Below, piece after piece: positions 25,545-34,935 of a stretch of DNA of 64,000 nt. Positions within the stretch are counted from its first letter, which is position 1; each line of letters begins with the position of its first letter. The notes beneath the pieces are model-generated. The model saw only the letters and a list, made by a program, of their open reading frames with translations, did no database searches and had not been told where the DNA came from. The translations under genes were made by a program, and so were the position numbers. Origin of the DNA: Acidovorax temperans (GTDB taxonomy: Bacteria > Pseudomonadota > Gammaproteobacteria > Burkholderiales > Burkholderiaceae_C); NCBI RefSeq assembly GCF_006716905.1, contig NZ_VFPV01000002.1, positions 1,330,501 through 1,394,500 of the forward strand. The letters run 5' to 3'.

Positions 25545-26543
25545 ATGGCGATTCTTCAGAACACAGATTTGCGAATTTTGGTGGTGGACGACCAGGAGTC
25601 GGTACGCAGTCATTTGTCGCACGAGTTGCTGCGCATGGGCGTGGAGCAGGTGCTGGAGGCCGCATCGGCCGAAGAGGCGTTGGCCGCGTTTGAACAGCAC
25701 CAGCCGGACCTGGTGCTGCTGGACATCCTGATGCCGGGCAACAACGGATACTGGATTGCTGAGCGCATTCGCGACCTGGAAGATGGCCGCTGGACCCCCA
25801 TCATTTTTCTGACCGGTATGGACCGCGATGAAGACCTGTGGGAGGGCATTCGGGCCGGGGGCGACGACTACCTGGTCAAGCCCGTGCGGGCCACGGTGCT
25901 GGCCGCCAAGATCCGCGCCATGCAGCGCCTGTTGACCATGCAGCGAAGGCTGGTGACGGTAACGGAGGAGTTGTACGAAGCCAACCGCCAGTTGAATTCG
26001 CTGATCGAGCGCGATGCGCTGACGGGGCTTGTCAACCGCCGGGGCTTTGACCGGGTGTTGCACGAGCAGATTCGCCTGGCGCGGCGTGAAAGCAAGCCGC
26101 TCACGCTGATGATGTGCGACATCGACTTCTTCAAGCAATACAACGACAACCTGGGCCACCCTGAGGGTGACAAGTGCCTGAAGGCCGTGGCCAATATGCT
26201 GGCGCGGACTTGCCAGCGCCCTGGCGATTTGGCCTGCCGTGTGGGGGGCGAGGAGTTTGCCCTCATCCTGCCGAATACGCCCCGTTCAGGCGCCATGATG
26301 TTTGCCCGAGCGCTGACCGAGCTGCTGGCCAGCGGCAAGCTGCCGCACCCGGCGTCGCCGGTGTCGCCGTATGTGACGGTGTCTGGCGGCATCACGACCT
26401 GTGTGCCCGATGAAAGCACTACCTCGATGGGCATGGTGACTCGGGCCGATGAGGCGCTGTACGCCGCGAAGGCGCTGGGGCGCAACCACTTCTTCAGCTA
26501 CGAGCTGCAGGTCACGGCCAAAGATCACTTGGCGCAGCGCTGA
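25545..26543 (+). CDS. response regulator diguanylate cyclase (REC-GGDEF, PleD-like)
   Basis: A 332-residue protein from the ATG at 25545 (MAILQNTDLRILVVDDQ). The receiver domain has the acidic DD pair, the phospho-acceptor D in LVLLDILMPG, and the K of LVKPVRA. A coiled-coil linker (MQRRLVTVTEELYEANRQLN) leads to a GGEEF domain (VGGEEFALILP). RPGD, five residues before GGEEF, is the RxxD inhibitory site, so product inhibition is expected. Phosphorylation by an unlinked kinase probably drives dimerisation and c-di-GMP synthesis. In-frame starts up to 38 codons upstream exist but give no domain sequence. Confidence 0.92.
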   Translation: MAILQNTDLRILVVDDQESVRSHLSHELLRMGVEQVLEAASAEEALAAFEQHQPDLVLLDILMPGNNGYWIAERIRDLEDGRWTPIIFLTGMDRDEDLWEGIRAGGDDYLVKPVRATVLAAKIRAMQRLLTMQRRLVTVTEELYEANRQLNSLIERDALTGLVNRRGFDRVLHEQIRLARRESKPLTLMMCDIDFFKQYNDNLGHPEGDKCLKAVANMLARTCQRPGDLACRVGGEEFALILPNTPRSGAMMFARALTELLASGKLPHPASPVSPYVTVSGGITTCVPDESTTSMGMVTRADEALYAAKALGRNHFFSYELQVTAKDHLAQR

Positions 26544-26620
26544 TCGCGCGCGGCTGCACACACCGCCCATCGTCTGATGCCGTGGTGCGGGCTGCGCTGC
26601 AGGAGCTGTAATCCTTTTAG

Positions 26621-27942
26621 CAGGCCGTTGAAAAAATCCCCCGCCGACGCTGGCCTCGGCCAGTATGATCTGAAACGATCGGCGAACAACCCAGACGAGG
26701 ACGATGAGAGGCAACCAAGACTTCCAGGGGGCGATGTTCAGCTACATCAGCCTTGAAGAGCGCGTGCCGCAGACACACCCGCTGCGCAAACTGCGCGCCG
26801 CAGTCGATGCGCTGCTGGCGACGATGAACCGCGAGTTCGACGCGGTGTACGCCCGCCGGGGCCGCCCCTCGGTGCCGCCGGAGATGCTGCTCAAGGCCCT
26901 GCTGCTGCAGATCCTGTTCTCCATCCGCAGCGAGCGCCAGTTGGTCGAAGCGGTCAACTACAACCTGCTGTACCGCTGGTTCGTGGGCCTGAACATCGAG
27001 GACAAGGTCTGGGACCACTCCACCTTCAGCGCCAACCGCGAGCGGCTCTTCAACGAAGACTTGGCCCGCGCCTTCTTCGAGCGGGTCAAGCACACCGCCG
27101 ATTGGGCGAAGTTGACCAGCGACGAACACTTCAGCGTGGACGGCACGCTGATCGAGGCCTGGGCCTCGCACAAAAGTTTCAAGCGCCGGGACGACGACCA
27201 AACCCCGACTGAGGGGCGCAATCCCGAGGTGGACTTCAAAGGACAGCAGCGCTGCAACGACACCCACGCCAGTACCACGGACCCCGATGCCCGGCTGTTC
27301 AAGAAGAGCGCGGGCGACAAGGCTCGCCTGTGCCACATGGCGCACATCCTCATGGAAAACCGCAACGGTCTGATCGTGGACGTGCAGATCACCCATGCCC
27401 GCGGCACCGCCGAGCGCGAGGCAGCGCTCGCGATGCTTGGGCGCCGGGACAACAAGAACAAGCGGGCTACGGTCGGGGCCGACAAGGGCTACGACAGCAA
27501 GGCCTTCATCAAGGGCTGCCGAAAGCTCAAGGTCACGCCGCACGTGGCGGCCAAGGACAAGCACTCGGCGGTGGATGCCCGGATCACCCGACACGAGGGC
27601 TACAAGACCAGTCAGAAGGTGCGCAAGCGCATTGAGGAGGCCTTTGGCTGGATCAAGACCGTGGGTGGTCTGGCCAAGACCAAGCTCATCGGTCAGGCCA
27701 AGCTCACGGGTCAGGCGCTGCTGTGCTTTGCCACCTACAACCTGGTGCGCATGGGCAGCATCGGCGGCTGGTGGGACGCGCATCATGCGTGAGCCCGGGG
27801 ATACGTGCGCCCGAAATGGGCGAGATGGCCTGCAAACAGGCCAGATTGGCCGGTGCAATCGCTGCGCAGACGCGTCTGGGCCACTCGTTTCTTCGAAAAC
27901 AGCGTCCCTGATGCGTTCGATGCCCACTTTTTCAACGGCCTG
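26621..27942 (+). mobile_element. IS5-family insertion sequence, complete with TTAG duplication
   Basis: A 1322-base element. CAGGCCGTTGAAAAA (26621-26635) is repeated inverted as TTTTTCAACGGCCTG (27928-27942). TTAG flanks both sides (26617-26620 and 27943-27946), a YTAR target duplication as expected for the IS5 group. One transposase gene. It inserted next to the end of a MITE-like repeat. Confidence 0.92.
26704..27792 (+). CDS. IS5-family transposase
   Basis: A 362-residue protein beginning MRGNQDFQGAMFSYISLEER. PEMLLKALLLQILFSIRSER belongs to the N-terminal DUF772 domain. DDE residues are in FSVDGTLIEAWASHKSF, GADKGYDSKAFI and RKRIEEAFGWIKTVGGL. It appears intact. The C-terminal LCFATYNLVRM is typical of the group. 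Confidence 0.93.
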   Translation: MRGNQDFQGAMFSYISLEERVPQTHPLRKLRAAVDALLATMNREFDAVYARRGRPSVPPEMLLKALLLQILFSIRSERQLVEAVNYNLLYRWFVGLNIEDKVWDHSTFSANRERLFNEDLARAFFERVKHTADWAKLTSDEHFSVDGTLIEAWASHKSFKRRDDDQTPTEGRNPEVDFKGQQRCNDTHASTTDPDARLFKKSAGDKARLCHMAHILMENRNGLIVDVQITHARGTAEREAALAMLGRRDNKNKRATVGADKGYDSKAFIKGCRKLKVTPHVAAKDKHSAVDARITRHEGYKTSQKVRKRIEEAFGWIKTVGGLAKTKLIGQAKLTGQALLCFATYNLVRMGSIGGWWDAHHA

Positions 27943-27945
27943 TTA

Positions 27946-28057
27946 GAGCGGCTAACAAAACTCTTCTGGCGTCGTTGCCGCGTCTTGTCGTACTACGCGT
28001 ACTGCCTGCGACGCGGCGCCTAGCCAGAACCGCTTCGCTGAGTTTTGTTAGCCGCTC
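27946..28057. repeat. 112-bp MITE-like inverted-repeat element
   Basis: GAGCGGCTAACAAAACTC at 27946-27963 is a perfect inverted repeat of GAGTTTTGTTAGCCGCTC at 28040-28057. TTA (or TTAG) flanks both ends (27943-27946 and 28058-28061). The inside has no gene. The small size, perfect 18-bp ends and 3-4-base target duplication suggest a non-autonomous IS5-related element, mobilised by a transposase not seen here; its ends differ from those of the adjacent IS5 copy. Confidence 0.75.
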
Positions 28058-28095
28058 TTAGAACCCGTTCAAAGTTTTAACCCCAGGAGATTTCC

Positions 28096-28632
28096 ATGCT
28101 GGTTCAAAAAATTCACCATGTTGCCTACCGCTGCAAAGACGCCAAAGAAACCGTGGACTGGTACGTCAAGCACCTGGACATGAAGTTCGTGCTGGCCATT
28201 GCCGAAAACGAAGTGCCTTCCACCAAGGCGCCCGACCCCTACATGCACGTCTTTTTGGACGCGGGCGACGGCAACGTGCTGGCGTTTTTCGAACTGCCCA
28301 GCCAGCCGCCCATGGACCGCGACCGCAACACCCCCGCGTGGGTGCAGCACCTGGCGCTGAAGGTGGATTCGATGGACACGCTGCTGGCCACCAAGGCGCG
28401 GCTGGAAGCTGCGGGCATTGAAGTGGTGGGCCCCACGGACCACACCATCTTCAAGAGCATTTACTTCTTCGACCCCAACGGCCACCGCCTGGAGCTGGCC
28501 GCCGACGTGGGCACACCCGAGATGTACGCCAAGCTCGACGAGGTGAAGTGGGCCATGCTGCAGGAGTGGAGCGAAACCCGCCGCGCCCCTAGCCATGCCG
28601 CGTGGATGCACGACGGCAGCATGGCGCAGTAA
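28096..28632 (+). CDS. VOC-family protein (glyoxalase/bleomycin resistance/dioxygenase superfamily)
   Basis: A 178-residue protein preceded by AGGAG. It has two beta-alpha-beta-beta-beta units, the first opening MLVQKIHHVAYRCKDAKETV and the second WVQHLALKVDSMDTLLATKA, and ending YFFDPNGHRLEL. The histidines and the final glutamate are the usual metal ligands. It lies 22 bases before fumarylacetoacetase, so a role in tyrosine/homogentisate or related aromatic breakdown is plausible but not shown. Confidence 0.85.
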   Translation: MLVQKIHHVAYRCKDAKETVDWYVKHLDMKFVLAIAENEVPSTKAPDPYMHVFLDAGDGNVLAFFELPSQPPMDRDRNTPAWVQHLALKVDSMDTLLATKARLEAAGIEVVGPTDHTIFKSIYFFDPNGHRLELAADVGTPEMYAKLDEVKWAMLQEWSETRRAPSHAAWMHDGSMAQ

Positions 28633-28654
28633 GGCAATCGCCCAAGAGAACCCC

Positions 28655-29968
28655 ATGACCCTGTTGAACGAAACCCATGACCCCAGCCTGCGCAGTTGGG
28701 TGGCCAGCGCCAATGCTGCTGGCAACGACTTTCCGCTGCAAAACTTGCCGTTTGCGGTGTTCCGCCGCAAGGGCAGCGGTGAAGCCTTTAGGGGCGGCGT
28801 AGCCATTGGCGACCAGATTCTGGATTTGGCCGCCGCAGCGGCCAGCGGCGCCTTCACGGGCGTGGCGGCCACGGCTGCGCAAGCGGGCGCGCAAGACAAG
28901 CTCAATGCCCTGATGGCTTTGGGCGAAGCCGCCTGGAGCGCCCTGCGCCTGGCCTTGTCGCGCGCGCTGCGCGAGGGCAGTGCCCAGCAGGCGGCGTTGC
29001 AAGGCTGCCTGGTGCCCCAGGCCGAGGCCGAGTACGACGTGCCCGCCCGCATTGGCGACTACACCGACTTCTACACCTCGGTGCACCACGCCACCAACAT
29101 CGGCAAGCAGTTCCGCCCTGACAACCCGCTGCTGCCCAACTACAAATGGGTGCCGATTGGCTACCACGGCCGCGCATCCAGTATTGGTGTGTCGGGCCAG
29201 GCGTTTCATCGCCCCAAGGGGCAGACCATGCCCCCCGGCGCCGAAATGCCCGTGGTGGGCCCGTGCAAGCGGCTCGACATTGAGCTGGAGCTGGGCATCT
29301 TCGTGGGTGAAGGCAATGCGCTGGGCCATGCCGTGCCCATCACGCAGGCCGAGCAGCATGTGTTTGGCATCTGCCTGCTCAACGACTGGTCTGCGCGCGA
29401 CATCCAGGGCTGGGAATACCAGCCGCTCGGCCCGTTCCTGTCCAAAAACTTTGCCACCACGATTTCCCCGTGGGTGGTGACTTTGGAAGCGCTGGCTCCG
29501 TACCGCGTGCCGTTCACCCGGCCCGAGGGCGACCCGGCCCCACTGCCTTACCTCGACTCACCCGCCAACCAGGCGCAGGGCGCATTCGACATTCAGCTGC
29601 AGGTGGGCTTGCGCACGCCGCGCATGGCGCAGGCCGGGCAGGGCGATGCCACCATCTGCCGCACCAGCTACCGCCACGCGTACTGGACGATTGCCCAGAT
29701 GCTGGCCCACCACACCGTCAACGGCTGCAACCTGCAGCCGGGCGACTTGCTGGGCAGCGGTACCTTGTCGGGCCCCACGCTCGATCAAGCCGGGGCATTG
29801 ATTGAGCTGACCACTGGCGGCAAGAACCCCGTGCAGCTGCCCGGCGGCGAGCAGCGCGTGTTTCTGGAAGACGGCGATGCGGTGGTGATTCGCGGCTGGT
29901 GCGAGAAGCCGGGCGCTGCGCGCGTGGGCTTTGGTGAGTGCTGGGGCACGGTGCTGCCCGCACTCTGA
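28655..29968 (+). CDS. fahA: fumarylacetoacetase
   Basis: A 437-residue protein. The conserved run from DYTDFYTSVHHATNIGKQFR through GYHGRASSI holds the catalytic histidine and metal ligands. ELELGIFVGEGNALG, NDWSARDIQGWEYQPLGPF and DLLGSGTLSGP are also diagnostic of FAH rather than the shorter FAHD hydrolases. It cleaves 4-fumarylacetoacetate to fumarate and acetoacetate, the last step of tyrosine degradation. The longer frame starting at 28595 overlaps the VOC gene and is rejected. Confidence 0.95.
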   Translation: MTLLNETHDPSLRSWVASANAAGNDFPLQNLPFAVFRRKGSGEAFRGGVAIGDQILDLAAAAASGAFTGVAATAAQAGAQDKLNALMALGEAAWSALRLALSRALREGSAQQAALQGCLVPQAEAEYDVPARIGDYTDFYTSVHHATNIGKQFRPDNPLLPNYKWVPIGYHGRASSIGVSGQAFHRPKGQTMPPGAEMPVVGPCKRLDIELELGIFVGEGNALGHAVPITQAEQHVFGICLLNDWSARDIQGWEYQPLGPFLSKNFATTISPWVVTLEALAPYRVPFTRPEGDPAPLPYLDSPANQAQGAFDIQLQVGLRTPRMAQAGQGDATICRTSYRHAYWTIAQMLAHHTVNGCNLQPGDLLGSGTLSGPTLDQAGALIELTTGGKNPVQLPGGEQRVFLEDGDAVVIRGWCEKPGAARVGFGECWGTVLPAL

Positions 29969-30030
29969 AGCAAGCGGCCCCGCACCAGGGCGGTGCGGGG
30001 TAGGCCGCACCATGGGTTTTGCATTGCGGC

Positions 30031-30036
30031 TATGCT
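30031..30036 (+). promoter_or_regulatory. -10-like hexamer placed for a leaderless transcript (nadC)
   Basis: TATGCT lies eight bases before the ATG at 30045. No Shine-Dalgarno and no convincing -35. Confidence 0.35.
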
Positions 30037-30044
30037 CGCGGGCC

Positions 30045-30926
30045 ATGACAGCAGTGTTACAACCCGCGACCCTCCCCATGAACTACAACGACGTAACGGC
30101 CCTGGCCCAGGCTGACGTGGCCCGCGCCCTGGCCGAAGACGTAGGCACCGGCGACCTGACCGCCGGCCTGATTGACCCCGCCCGCCGCGCCCGTGCGCGC
30201 ATCCTGGCGCGTGAAGACGCCGTGATCTGCGGCGCCCCCTGGGCCGAAGCTGCCCTGCGGGCGCTGGACCCCACCGTGCAGATCACCTGGCATGTACAAG
30301 AGGGCCAGCGTTGCGCCCCCGACCAGGTGGTGCTGGAGCTGCACGGCAATGCCCGCGCGCTGCTCAGCGCTGAGCGCACAGCACTGAACTTTCTGCAACT
30401 GCTGTCGGCCGTGGCCACCAAGACGCGCACGTATGTAGATGTGGTGGCTGGCACCCGCGCCCACATCGTGGACACGCGCAAGACCATTCCTGGCCTGCGC
30501 CTGGCGCAAAAGTATGCTGTGCGCGTGGGCAGCGGCACCAATCACCGCATTGGCCTGCACGATGCCGTGCTCATCAAAGAAAACCACATTGCCGCTGCCG
30601 GTGGTGTGACGGCGGTGCTGAAAGCTGCGCAGGCCGTGGCCGCCCAGGCCCGCTTTATCGAGATTGAAGTGGAAACGCTGGAGCAGCTGACCGAAGCGCT
30701 GGATGCTGGCGCCAAGATGGTGCTGCTGGACAACATGCCGCTGCCCATGCTGCGTGAGGCAGTGCGCATCAACGCGGGCCGCGCGATTCTCGAAATCTCT
30801 GGCGGCGTGACGCTGGAAGGTCTGCGCGAGCTGGCCGAAACCGGCGTGGACCGCATCTCCATCGGCACGCTGACCAAAGACGTGAAGGCGACGGACTTCT
30901 CGATGCGCCTGCAGGAGCTGGCATGA
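30045..30926 (+). CDS. nadC: nicotinate-nucleotide pyrophosphorylase (carboxylating)
   Basis: A 293-residue protein from ATG 30045; ATG 30078 ([18 protein letters not shown]) is an alternative that would remove 11 residues. [50 protein letters not shown] and [11 protein letters not shown] form the quinolinate/PRPP site. It converts quinolinate to nicotinate mononucleotide. Its stop overlaps the nadA start as ATGA, so the two are translationally coupled. Confidence 0.95.
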   Translation: MTAVLQPATLPMNYNDVTALAQADVARALAEDVGTGDLTAGLIDPARRARARILAREDAVICGAPWAEAALRALDPTVQITWHVQEGQRCAPDQVVLELHGNARALLSAERTALNFLQLLSAVATKTRTYVDVVAGTRAHIVDTRKTIPGLRLAQKYAVRVGSGTNHRIGLHDAVLIKENHIAAAGGVTAVLKAAQAVAAQARFIEIEVETLEQLTEALDAGAKMVLLDNMPLPMLREAVRINAGRAILEISGGVTLEGLRELAETGVDRISIGTLTKDVKATDFSMRLQELA

Positions 30927-32053
30927 ACACCACCACCCTTAACCGTATTGACGTGGAATACGAGCAGCCCGACAAAGCCGCTGCGGGTGCCGTCTGCTCC
31001 ACCAAACACGCCTGGGCGCGCGTGCCGCCCGAGCCATCGCAGGCCGAGCGTGCCGCGCTGAAAGACAAGATTCGCCGCCTGTTGAAAGAGAAAAACGCAG
31101 TCATGGTGTCGCACTACTACGTGCACCCGGACCTGCAGGATCTGGCCGAGGAGACGGGCGGCATCGTCAGCGATTCGCTGGAGATGGCGCGCTTTGGCCG
31201 TGACCACGCCGCGCAGACCCTGGTGGTGAGTGGCGTGCGCTTCATGGGCGAGACGGCCAAGATTCTGAGCCCGGAAAAAACCGTGCTCATGCCCGACCTG
31301 GACGCCACCTGCTCGCTGGATTTGGGCTGCCCCATTGACGAGTTCAGCGCGTTTTGCGATCAGCACCCGGACCGCACCGTGGTGGTGTACGCCAACACCA
31401 GCGCGGCCGTGAAGGCGCGGGCCGACTGGCTTGTGACATCGAGCTGCGCGCTGGAGATCGTGAGTGCGTTGAAGGCCGCAGGCCAGAAGATTCTGTGGGC
31501 ACCGGACCGCCACCTGGGTGCCTACATCCAGCGCGAAACGGGTGCCGACATGGTGTTCTGGAACGGCGCCTGCATCGTGCACGACGAGTTCAAGGCGCTG
31601 GAGCTGGAGCTGCTCAAAAAAGAGCACCCGAATGCCAAGGTGCTGGTCCACCCCGAAAGCCCCGCCGACGTGGTGGCCCTGGCCGACGCCGTGGGCTCGA
31701 CCAGCGCCATCCTCAAGGCCGCACGCGAGATGGATGCCACCGAGTTCATCGTCGCCACCGACAACGGCATGATGCACAAGCTGCGCACGCTCAACCCCGG
31801 CAAGACGTTCTACGAAGCCCCCACGGCGGGCAACAGCGCCACCTGCAAGAGCTGCGCGCACTGCCCCTGGATGGCCATGAACGGCCTGGCCGACGTGGCC
31901 CGTGTGCTGGAAACAGGTGCCAATGCCGTGCAGGTAGACCCTGCACTGATTCCGCGCGCACGCCAGCCCATTGACCGGATGCTGGCGTTCACGGAGGCTC
32001 TCAAGAACGGTCAGCCCACCGGGAGCCTGGTACCCCACTTGGGCGCAGCTTGA
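30923..32053 (+). CDS. nadA: quinolinate synthase A
   Basis: A 376-residue 4Fe-4S enzyme. The three cluster cysteines are in [22 protein letters not shown] and [31 protein letters not shown] and [10 protein letters not shown] are conserved. It condenses iminoaspartate and dihydroxyacetone phosphate to quinolinate. nadB, which makes iminoaspartate, lies ~12 kb away on the other strand. A palindromic repeat follows directly. Confidence 0.96.
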   Translation: MNTTTLNRIDVEYEQPDKAAAGAVCSTKHAWARVPPEPSQAERAALKDKIRRLLKEKNAVMVSHYYVHPDLQDLAEETGGIVSDSLEMARFGRDHAAQTLVVSGVRFMGETAKILSPEKTVLMPDLDATCSLDLGCPIDEFSAFCDQHPDRTVVVYANTSAAVKARADWLVTSSCALEIVSALKAAGQKILWAPDRHLGAYIQRETGADMVFWNGACIVHDEFKALELELLKKEHPNAKVLVHPESPADVVALADAVGSTSAILKAAREMDATEFIVATDNGMMHKLRTLNPGKTFYEAPTAGNSATCKSCAHCPWMAMNGLADVARVLETGANAVQVDPALIPRARQPIDRMLAFTEALKNGQPTGSLVPHLGAA

Positions 32054-32068
32054 TTATTTTGCTATTTA

Positions 32069-32110
32069 TTTGATAGCTGATTGCGCTTTCTGGATAAGCG
32101 CTAGAGGCCT
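32069..32110. repeat. palindromic element copy 4, between nadA and pabB
   Basis: TTTGATAGCTGATTGCGCTT, then TCTGGAT, then AAGCGCTAGAGGCCT shows the full family layout with a clear GCGCTT/AAGCGC hairpin. It lies 12 bases before the pabB ATG and could also affect translation or termination there. Confidence 0.85.
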
Positions 32111-32122
32111 CTGGAGCTTTCA

Positions 32123-33913
32123 ATGACCCTGGCTGCAACGCCCGGCACCTGGATCGACTTCACCCAGCCGCGCGCGGCGGGCAACCCGCGCCTGCGTGGG
32201 CGGTGGGGGGCTCCAGCCCGCGTGCTGGTCGCCCATCACATCGACGAAGTCAAGCCCGTGCTGGAGGCCGTGCACGCCGCCGCCGAAGCAGGTCACTGGT
32301 GCGTAGGCCATGTGCGCTATGAAGCAGCACCGGCCTTCGACGCGGCACTGCAGGTGCACGCGGCAGACGGCCCGCTGGTGTGGTTTGAGGTGCATGACGG
32401 TGCACCGTCTGCATGGCCGTCGGCCCAAGCCGCTGGCCACGCAGAGGCCCGCGCCACTTGGCTGCCCACATTGGCCCGGCCAGACTTTGATGCCGCAATC
32501 GCGCGCATCCACCAGGCCATTGGTGACGGCGAGCTGTACCAGGTCAACTACACCGCACCCTGGATGGGCACGGTCACCGGTGAGGGCGCCGCCTTGTTCG
32601 ACGCCTTGCTGCGCGCCCAGCCCGGCGGCTATGCCGCGTGCTTCACCGCGGGCGACGAGCAGGTGCTGAGCGTATCGCCCGAGCTGTTTTTTGACTGGCA
32701 GGCCAGCGCGGCTGGCGGCAGCATCTTGGCCCGCCCCATGAAAGGCACGGCCGCGCGGGGCACCACACCGGCGCTGGATGTGGCTGCCGCCGAGCGCCTG
32801 CGCGCATCGCCCAAAGAGCGGGCAGAAAACGTGATGATCGTGGACCTGCTGCGCAACGATCTCTCACGCATTGCCGAGCCGCACACGGTGCGGGTGCCCG
32901 AGCTGTTCCACACCCAGGCGCTGCCCACCGTGTGGCAGATGACCTCTGACGTGCAGGCCCGCACCCGCAGTGGCCTGCGGCTGCCAGATGTGTTTGCCGC
33001 CTTGTTCCCGTGCGGGTCAGTGACTGGTGCGCCCAAGGTGCGGGCGATGCAGCTCATCCGTGAGCTGGAACGCCAGCCCCGGGGCATCTACTGCGGCGCC
33101 ATCGGCGTGGTGCGGCCAGATGGCAACGGCGGCATTGCCGCGACCTTCAATGTGCCGATTCGAACTGTGGTGACGCGCGGCACCCAGGCCCGCTGCAGCA
33201 TTGGCAGCGGCATCACCGCAAGCGCAGCGGCGGGTGCCGAGTGGCAAGAATGGCTGCACAAGCAGGCTTTTCTGGCCCGGGCGAGCGAACCGTTCGAGGT
33301 GCTGGAAACCCTGGCGCTGGTCGATGGTGTCTATCGCCATCAGGCAGAGCACCTGGCCCGTATGGCTGAGGCGGCGCAGCACTTTGGCTACCCCTGGCAG
33401 CCCGCTGCCGTTCACGCGTGCCTTCAGTCACTGGCCGCGCAGCATGGCTGCGGCCCGTGGCGCGTGCGCCTGTTGCTGGACCGCTTTGGCCAGCCACGCG
33501 CCGAGGCCTTTGCGCTGCAACCCACCGCCACCCCGGTGCGATTGCAACTGGCCACCCAGCCACTGGCTGAGGCGCATGGCGAATGGGTGCGCTTCAAAAC
33601 CACCCGGCGTGCGCACTACGCGGCTTTTGCGCCAAAGCCGGGCAGCGGCATCTTCGACACCGTGCTCTTCAACGCAGAAGGCGAAATCACCGAGTCCACC
33701 TTCGGTAACCTGGCAATGCAGATGGACGACGGCCGCTGGCTCACGCCACCGCTGGCCTGCGGCCTGCTGCCGGGCGTGGGGCGTGCAGTGGCCGTGCGGG
33801 AAGGCCGGGTGCAGGAAGGCGTGGTGCGCGTGCAAGACCTGCACCGCGTGCGCCGCTGGGCTTTCATCAACAGCCTGCGTGGCTGGCTGGATGCGGAACT
33901 GATCCAGCACTGA
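32123..33913 (+). CDS. pabB: fused aminodeoxychorismate synthase component I / aminodeoxychorismate lyase
   Basis: A 596-residue protein in two parts. Residues ~1-385 are a chorismate-binding domain (QVNYTAPW, ARPMKGTAARG, RAENVMIVDLLRNDLSRIAE, FPCGSVTGAPKVRAMQLI). Residues ~390-596 are a class IV PLP aminotransferase fold (EVLETLALVDG, FKTTRRAHY with the PLP lysine, ESTFGNLAMQM). Together they make p-aminobenzoate from chorismate for folate, with a glutamine amidotransferase (PabA) encoded elsewhere. Such fusions are known in Burkholderiales. Confidence 0.92.
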   Translation: MTLAATPGTWIDFTQPRAAGNPRLRGRWGAPARVLVAHHIDEVKPVLEAVHAAAEAGHWCVGHVRYEAAPAFDAALQVHAADGPLVWFEVHDGAPSAWPSAQAAGHAEARATWLPTLARPDFDAAIARIHQAIGDGELYQVNYTAPWMGTVTGEGAALFDALLRAQPGGYAACFTAGDEQVLSVSPELFFDWQASAAGGSILARPMKGTAARGTTPALDVAAAERLRASPKERAENVMIVDLLRNDLSRIAEPHTVRVPELFHTQALPTVWQMTSDVQARTRSGLRLPDVFAALFPCGSVTGAPKVRAMQLIRELERQPRGIYCGAIGVVRPDGNGGIAATFNVPIRTVVTRGTQARCSIGSGITASAAAGAEWQEWLHKQAFLARASEPFEVLETLALVDGVYRHQAEHLARMAEAAQHFGYPWQPAAVHACLQSLAAQHGCGPWRVRLLLDRFGQPRAEAFALQPTATPVRLQLATQPLAEAHGEWVRFKTTRRAHYAAFAPKPGSGIFDTVLFNAEGEITESTFGNLAMQMDDGRWLTPPLACGLLPGVGRAVAVREGRVQEGVVRVQDLHRVRRWAFINSLRGWLDAELIQH

Positions 33914-33919
33914 TCCTGT

Positions 33920-34843
33920 TCACACTGGCGACGGTTTGAGGTGCTGCCGCGCCATGGCCAGAAACGCCATGGCGGCGGGGCTGAGCGGTTGCTTGGCCAA
34001 ACGGATCGCCACGATGGGAAACTCCAGCACCGGCCGCACGATGGGCACGGCGCGCAGGTCGGGTGGCATCAGGCGTGCCACGTAGCGCGGCAGCAGCGCC
34101 ACTCCGGCGCCCGCCTGGATCATGCCGAACGCGGTGGTCAGCATCGACACGTGGTGCACCACCTGCGGGTACACATTGGCCACGGCGCTCAGCTCACGGC
34201 TGATGGCGCGCCACACCACGGCGTCAGGGTTCACGTGCACCAGCGGGAGGCCATCCAGGTCGCGCCCTTGCACGCTGGCGCGCTGGGCCAGCGGGTGGTC
34301 GTGCCGCAGGAACAGCGCCATGCGTTCGCTGAACAGGCGCTCGGTGGCCAGCTCGGAATGCGTCTGGCCGATGTCGGAGCCCAGCGCCAAATCGGCCTCG
34401 CGCGAGAGCACTTGCGCCACCATCTGCGCGGCATTGCTGTCGTGCAGCGTGGCCACCAGCTGCGGGTGCGCTGCTGAAAAGCGGGTGAGCAAGGCGGGCA
34501 GCAAGGCCCCCGCCGTGAGGTGACCCACGGCCACCACCACGCGGCCTTCCTGCAGCTGCGCCTGCGAGCGACAGGCGTGCACCGATTCGTCAATCATGCG
34601 CAGAGCGCGCTGCGCGGTGTCGGCCATCATCTGCCCCGCATCGGTGAGCCGAATGCGCCGCCCGCGCACCACCAGTGGCTGGCCCAGTTGCTGCTCCATG
34701 CGCTTGATGAGGTGGCTCACGGCGGGCTGCGTCAGCTGCAGCGCATCGGCCGCCAGCGTGAAGCTGCCCGTCTGCGCAATCGCCGCCAGGGCGCGGAACT
34801 GCTGCAGCGAGACTTCATCAGGCGTCGCAAAAGTGGGTTTCAT
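33920..34843 (-). CDS. LysR-family transcriptional regulator
   Basis: A 307-residue protein. The winged HTH is FRALAAIAQTGSFTLAADAL and LTQPAVSHLIKRMEQQLG near residues 15-60, followed by a periplasmic-binding-like effector domain. It is divergent from a Bug receptor and gamma-glutamyltransferase gene pair 1.5 kb away and was probably their adjacent regulator before an IS110 element entered the intergenic control region. Effector unknown. Confidence 0.88.
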   Translation of the reverse strand: MKPTFATPDEVSLQQFRALAAIAQTGSFTLAADALQLTQPAVSHLIKRMEQQLGQPLVVRGRRIRLTDAGQMMADTAQRALRMIDESVHACRSQAQLQEGRVVVAVGHLTAGALLPALLTRFSAAHPQLVATLHDSNAAQMVAQVLSREADLALGSDIGQTHSELATERLFSERMALFLRHDHPLAQRASVQGRDLDGLPLVHVNPDAVVWRAISRELSAVANVYPQVVHHVSMLTTAFGMIQAGAGVALLPRYVARLMPPDLRAVPIVRPVLEFPIVAIRLAKQPLSPAAMAFLAMARQHLKPSPV

Positions 34844-34935
34844 GACGTGGCGTCATAGTGAAATAACTTTGATTATCTGTTTTGATGGATCAACAGCGCC
34901 TACATTGGGGCTTGAAAGATCCTGAACCAATGGGA

